DNA of 64,000 bases from Bacteroidales bacterium (GTDB taxonomy: Bacteria; Bacteroidota; Bacteroidia; Bacteroidales; UBA932), in NCBI GenBank assembly GCA_017443465.1, contig JAFRXO010000032.1:124001-188000 (forward strand), read 5' to 3'. The translations under genes were made by a program, and so were the position numbers. Shown piece after piece: positions 62,620 to 64,000 of the stretch. The stretch's first letter is position 1. Each line of letters begins with the position of its first letter. The notes beneath the pieces were generated by a model. That model was not told where the DNA came from, made no database searches, and saw only the letters and a program-made list of their open reading frames with translations.

Positions 62620-64000
62620 AGAAGCTTTCGGTCCTGGTAGCGCTCCTTTCCTTGCTGTCCCTTTCCGCCATAGGCGCGGAAAGGGACTTCCCTATGCCTG
62701 GCGGAAAGAAGGCAAGGATTACGGTCTGTTCTGACAATATATTCAGAGTGAGGATATTCCAGGGTAATTCTCCACAAGAGTCGCTCATGGAAAGGTATGG
62801 AATAGTCAAGTCAGACTGGACGCCTGTAGAGGCAGCCATATCTTCAAAGGGAAAGGACATCTCCGTATCCTCCGGGAGTTATATCCTGAAACTGGACGGC
62901 AGGACCGGGAGGTTCTCCGCCCAGAAAAAAGACGGCACTGCCGTCATCGGACGCCTGGAGTATCTTGACAGCCGCAGTCCCCTTGCCGGGCGTGTCGCCG
63001 AAGCGATAGACAAAGAATTCAGCGACCTCAAGGTCAGCCGCAACAGCGGGATCATAGGCGATACAGCCAAGCGCCCGGACTTATCATCATATGATGACGG
63101 AGAGAAACCCGAATCCGGTATGATTTCATTGTCCCTGCGTGACGGGGAAAGGCTCTACGGCGGAGGCAATACCAGCCGTTCCCACATCCAGCACCGGGGC
63201 GAGATCCTCCGCATGTGGTCGACTTACCAGCACACCGAGAGCCCTTATCCCTTCATGCTGAGCACCGGAGGATGGGCGATTTACAACAACACTACCACCG
63301 AGCAGTACTTCGATGCAGGGGCCGTCAGCCCTGACACTTTCAACATCTACGACACCTCCCCCGAGGCGGATTTCTATCTCATGTTCGGGGACGGGATCCC
63401 TTCACTTCTGGATGCTTACACACAGGTAACCGGACGCCCTTACCTGCTTCCCCGCTGGGCATATGGCTTGTGCTTCGGGCCTAATATGCTTGAAGACCAG
63501 TTCGATATCATGCGCGATGCGGCTATGATGCGGGAAATGGGTTTCCCATGCGACCTGTTGTGGCTGGAGCCCCAGTGGATGGCCAAGCGTTACGATTTCT
63601 CTACATCCAAGACATGGAATTTCGACAAGTTCTCTCCGGAACCATACTGGAGACATGACGATTTTCCCAAGTCTGAGCACAACCAGCTGTTCATAGGCAG
63701 GCTTCACGCAATGGGATATCATCTCGGGCTCTGGCTCTGTCTGGAATATGATCCTTCTATCACTGAGGAGGATGAGATTGCCCAGAGAGAAGGCAAGAAG
63801 ACCAGCGGAGAGGAGCATTGGTGTGACCACCTCCTCAATTTCGTCGATTTCGGAGTGGACGGATTCAAACTCGATCCTGCGCGTACGATCGATGAACATC
63901 CCGGGATGGTTTACCACAACAACCGGGGCGACCGCCAGATGCACAACCTGAACCAGATATTGATCCTCAAACAGGTGTCCTCGTCGTTCGCTGCCCACAC
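62616..64000 (+). CDS. GH31 glycoside hydrolase, truncated by window end
   Basis: At least 461 codons, no stop in the window. ATG 62616 lies inside ATGA with the previous stop. Signal peptide of about 20 residues (SLLSLSAIG-A). An N-terminal beta-sandwich (about 30-270) with RLYGGGNTSRSHIQHRGE leads into the GH31 barrel: PRWAYGLCFGPNMLEDQ, FPCDLLWLEPQWM, and the nucleophile region GVDGFKLDPART with Asp420. GH31 enzymes include alpha-glucosidases and alpha-xylosidases; specificity cannot be read here. It is the first proper glycosidase of this locus and supports a glycan-utilisation role. Confidence 0.9.
   Translation, partial: MKKLSVLVALLSLLSLSAIGAERDFPMPGGKKARITVCSDNIFRVRIFQGNSPQESLMERYGIVKSDWTPVEAAISSKGKDISVSSGSYILKLDGRTGRFSAQKKDGTAVIGRLEYLDSRSPLAGRVAEAIDKEFSDLKVSRNSGIIGDTAKRPDLSSYDDGEKPESGMISLSLRDGERLYGGGNTSRSHIQHRGEILRMWSTYQHTESPYPFMLSTGGWAIYNNTTTEQYFDAGAVSPDTFNIYDTSPEADFYLMFGDGIPSLLDAYTQVTGRPYLLPRWAYGLCFGPNMLEDQFDIMRDAAMMREMGFPCDLLWLEPQWMAKRYDFSTSKTWNFDKFSPEPYWRHDDFPKSEHNQLFIGRLHAMGYHLGLWLCLEYDPSITEEDEIAQREGKKTSGEEHWCDHLLNFVDFGVDGFKLDPARTIDEHPGMVYHNNRGDRQMHNLNQILILKQVSSSFAAH

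Overview
The window is a typical stretch of a Bacteroidales chromosome (phylum Bacteroidota). The signs are Bacteroidetes-type promoters (TAnnTTTG with TTTG or TTG about 19-20 bp upstream), few Shine-Dalgarno sequences, lipoproteins ending their signal in SC, a SusC/SusD pair, BACON/fimbrillin-like surface lipoproteins and a tRNA gene without an encoded CCA. Base composition is close to 50% G+C. A cysteate-synthase-like gene would fit a sulfonolipid-making relative such as Rikenellaceae/Alistipes or the uncultured Cryptobacteroides group. That placement is an inference from a few genes.

Layout. 1-3.2 kb: glutaminyl cyclase lipoprotein, then a TPP riboswitch in front of a TonB-dependent receptor (probable thiamin uptake). 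3.4-10 kb: trmD; a DUF349-yidC-yggS operon; gapA convergent to it. 10-16.6 kb: surE-lpxB-lemA-DUF2207 operon, a membrane-anchored GH25 lysozyme, rubrerythrin, a small hydrolase. 16.6-23.8 kb: secreted C1 peptidase and pssA; a class I aminotransferase; an overlapping run of unknown lipoprotein, 3'-5' exonuclease, RlmI-like methyltransferase and ThuA protein. 23.8-24.3 kb: tRNA-Cys and a candidate small RNA of about 113 nt, each with a perfect promoter. 24.3-32.9 kb: DUF3467-kdsC-maf operon on the minus strand, and valS, thioesterase, ABC-F, GIN-domain protein, dipeptidase on the plus strand. 32.9-48 kb: pyrD-cinA; queA and an acyltransferase; cysteate synthase with mscS; Na/Pi transporter, rlmD and Ca/Na exchanger; an outer-membrane barrel protein; a GNAT-like protein with rarA.

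48-64 kb is the accessory part: SusC, SusD, two surface lipoproteins of the DUF4959/DUF5000 and DUF4998 types, and a large fimbrillin-like/metallophosphoesterase/BACON-like lipoprotein. A strong internal promoter then drives a 57-codon small gene and a second BACON-like lipoprotein. A strong terminator follows, then an exported ADP-ribosylglycohydrolase-fold protein and a GH31 glycosidase cut by the window edge. I read this as a polysaccharide- or glycoconjugate-utilisation locus whose substrate probably carries phosphate or nucleotide-like groups; the substrate is unknown.

Signals worth a second look are the candidate small RNA, the 57-codon gene, the secreted ADP-ribosylglycohydrolase locus, and a window-wide excess of the palindrome CATATG that appears in several reading frames. 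No insertion sequence, prophage, CRISPR array or rRNA was seen.
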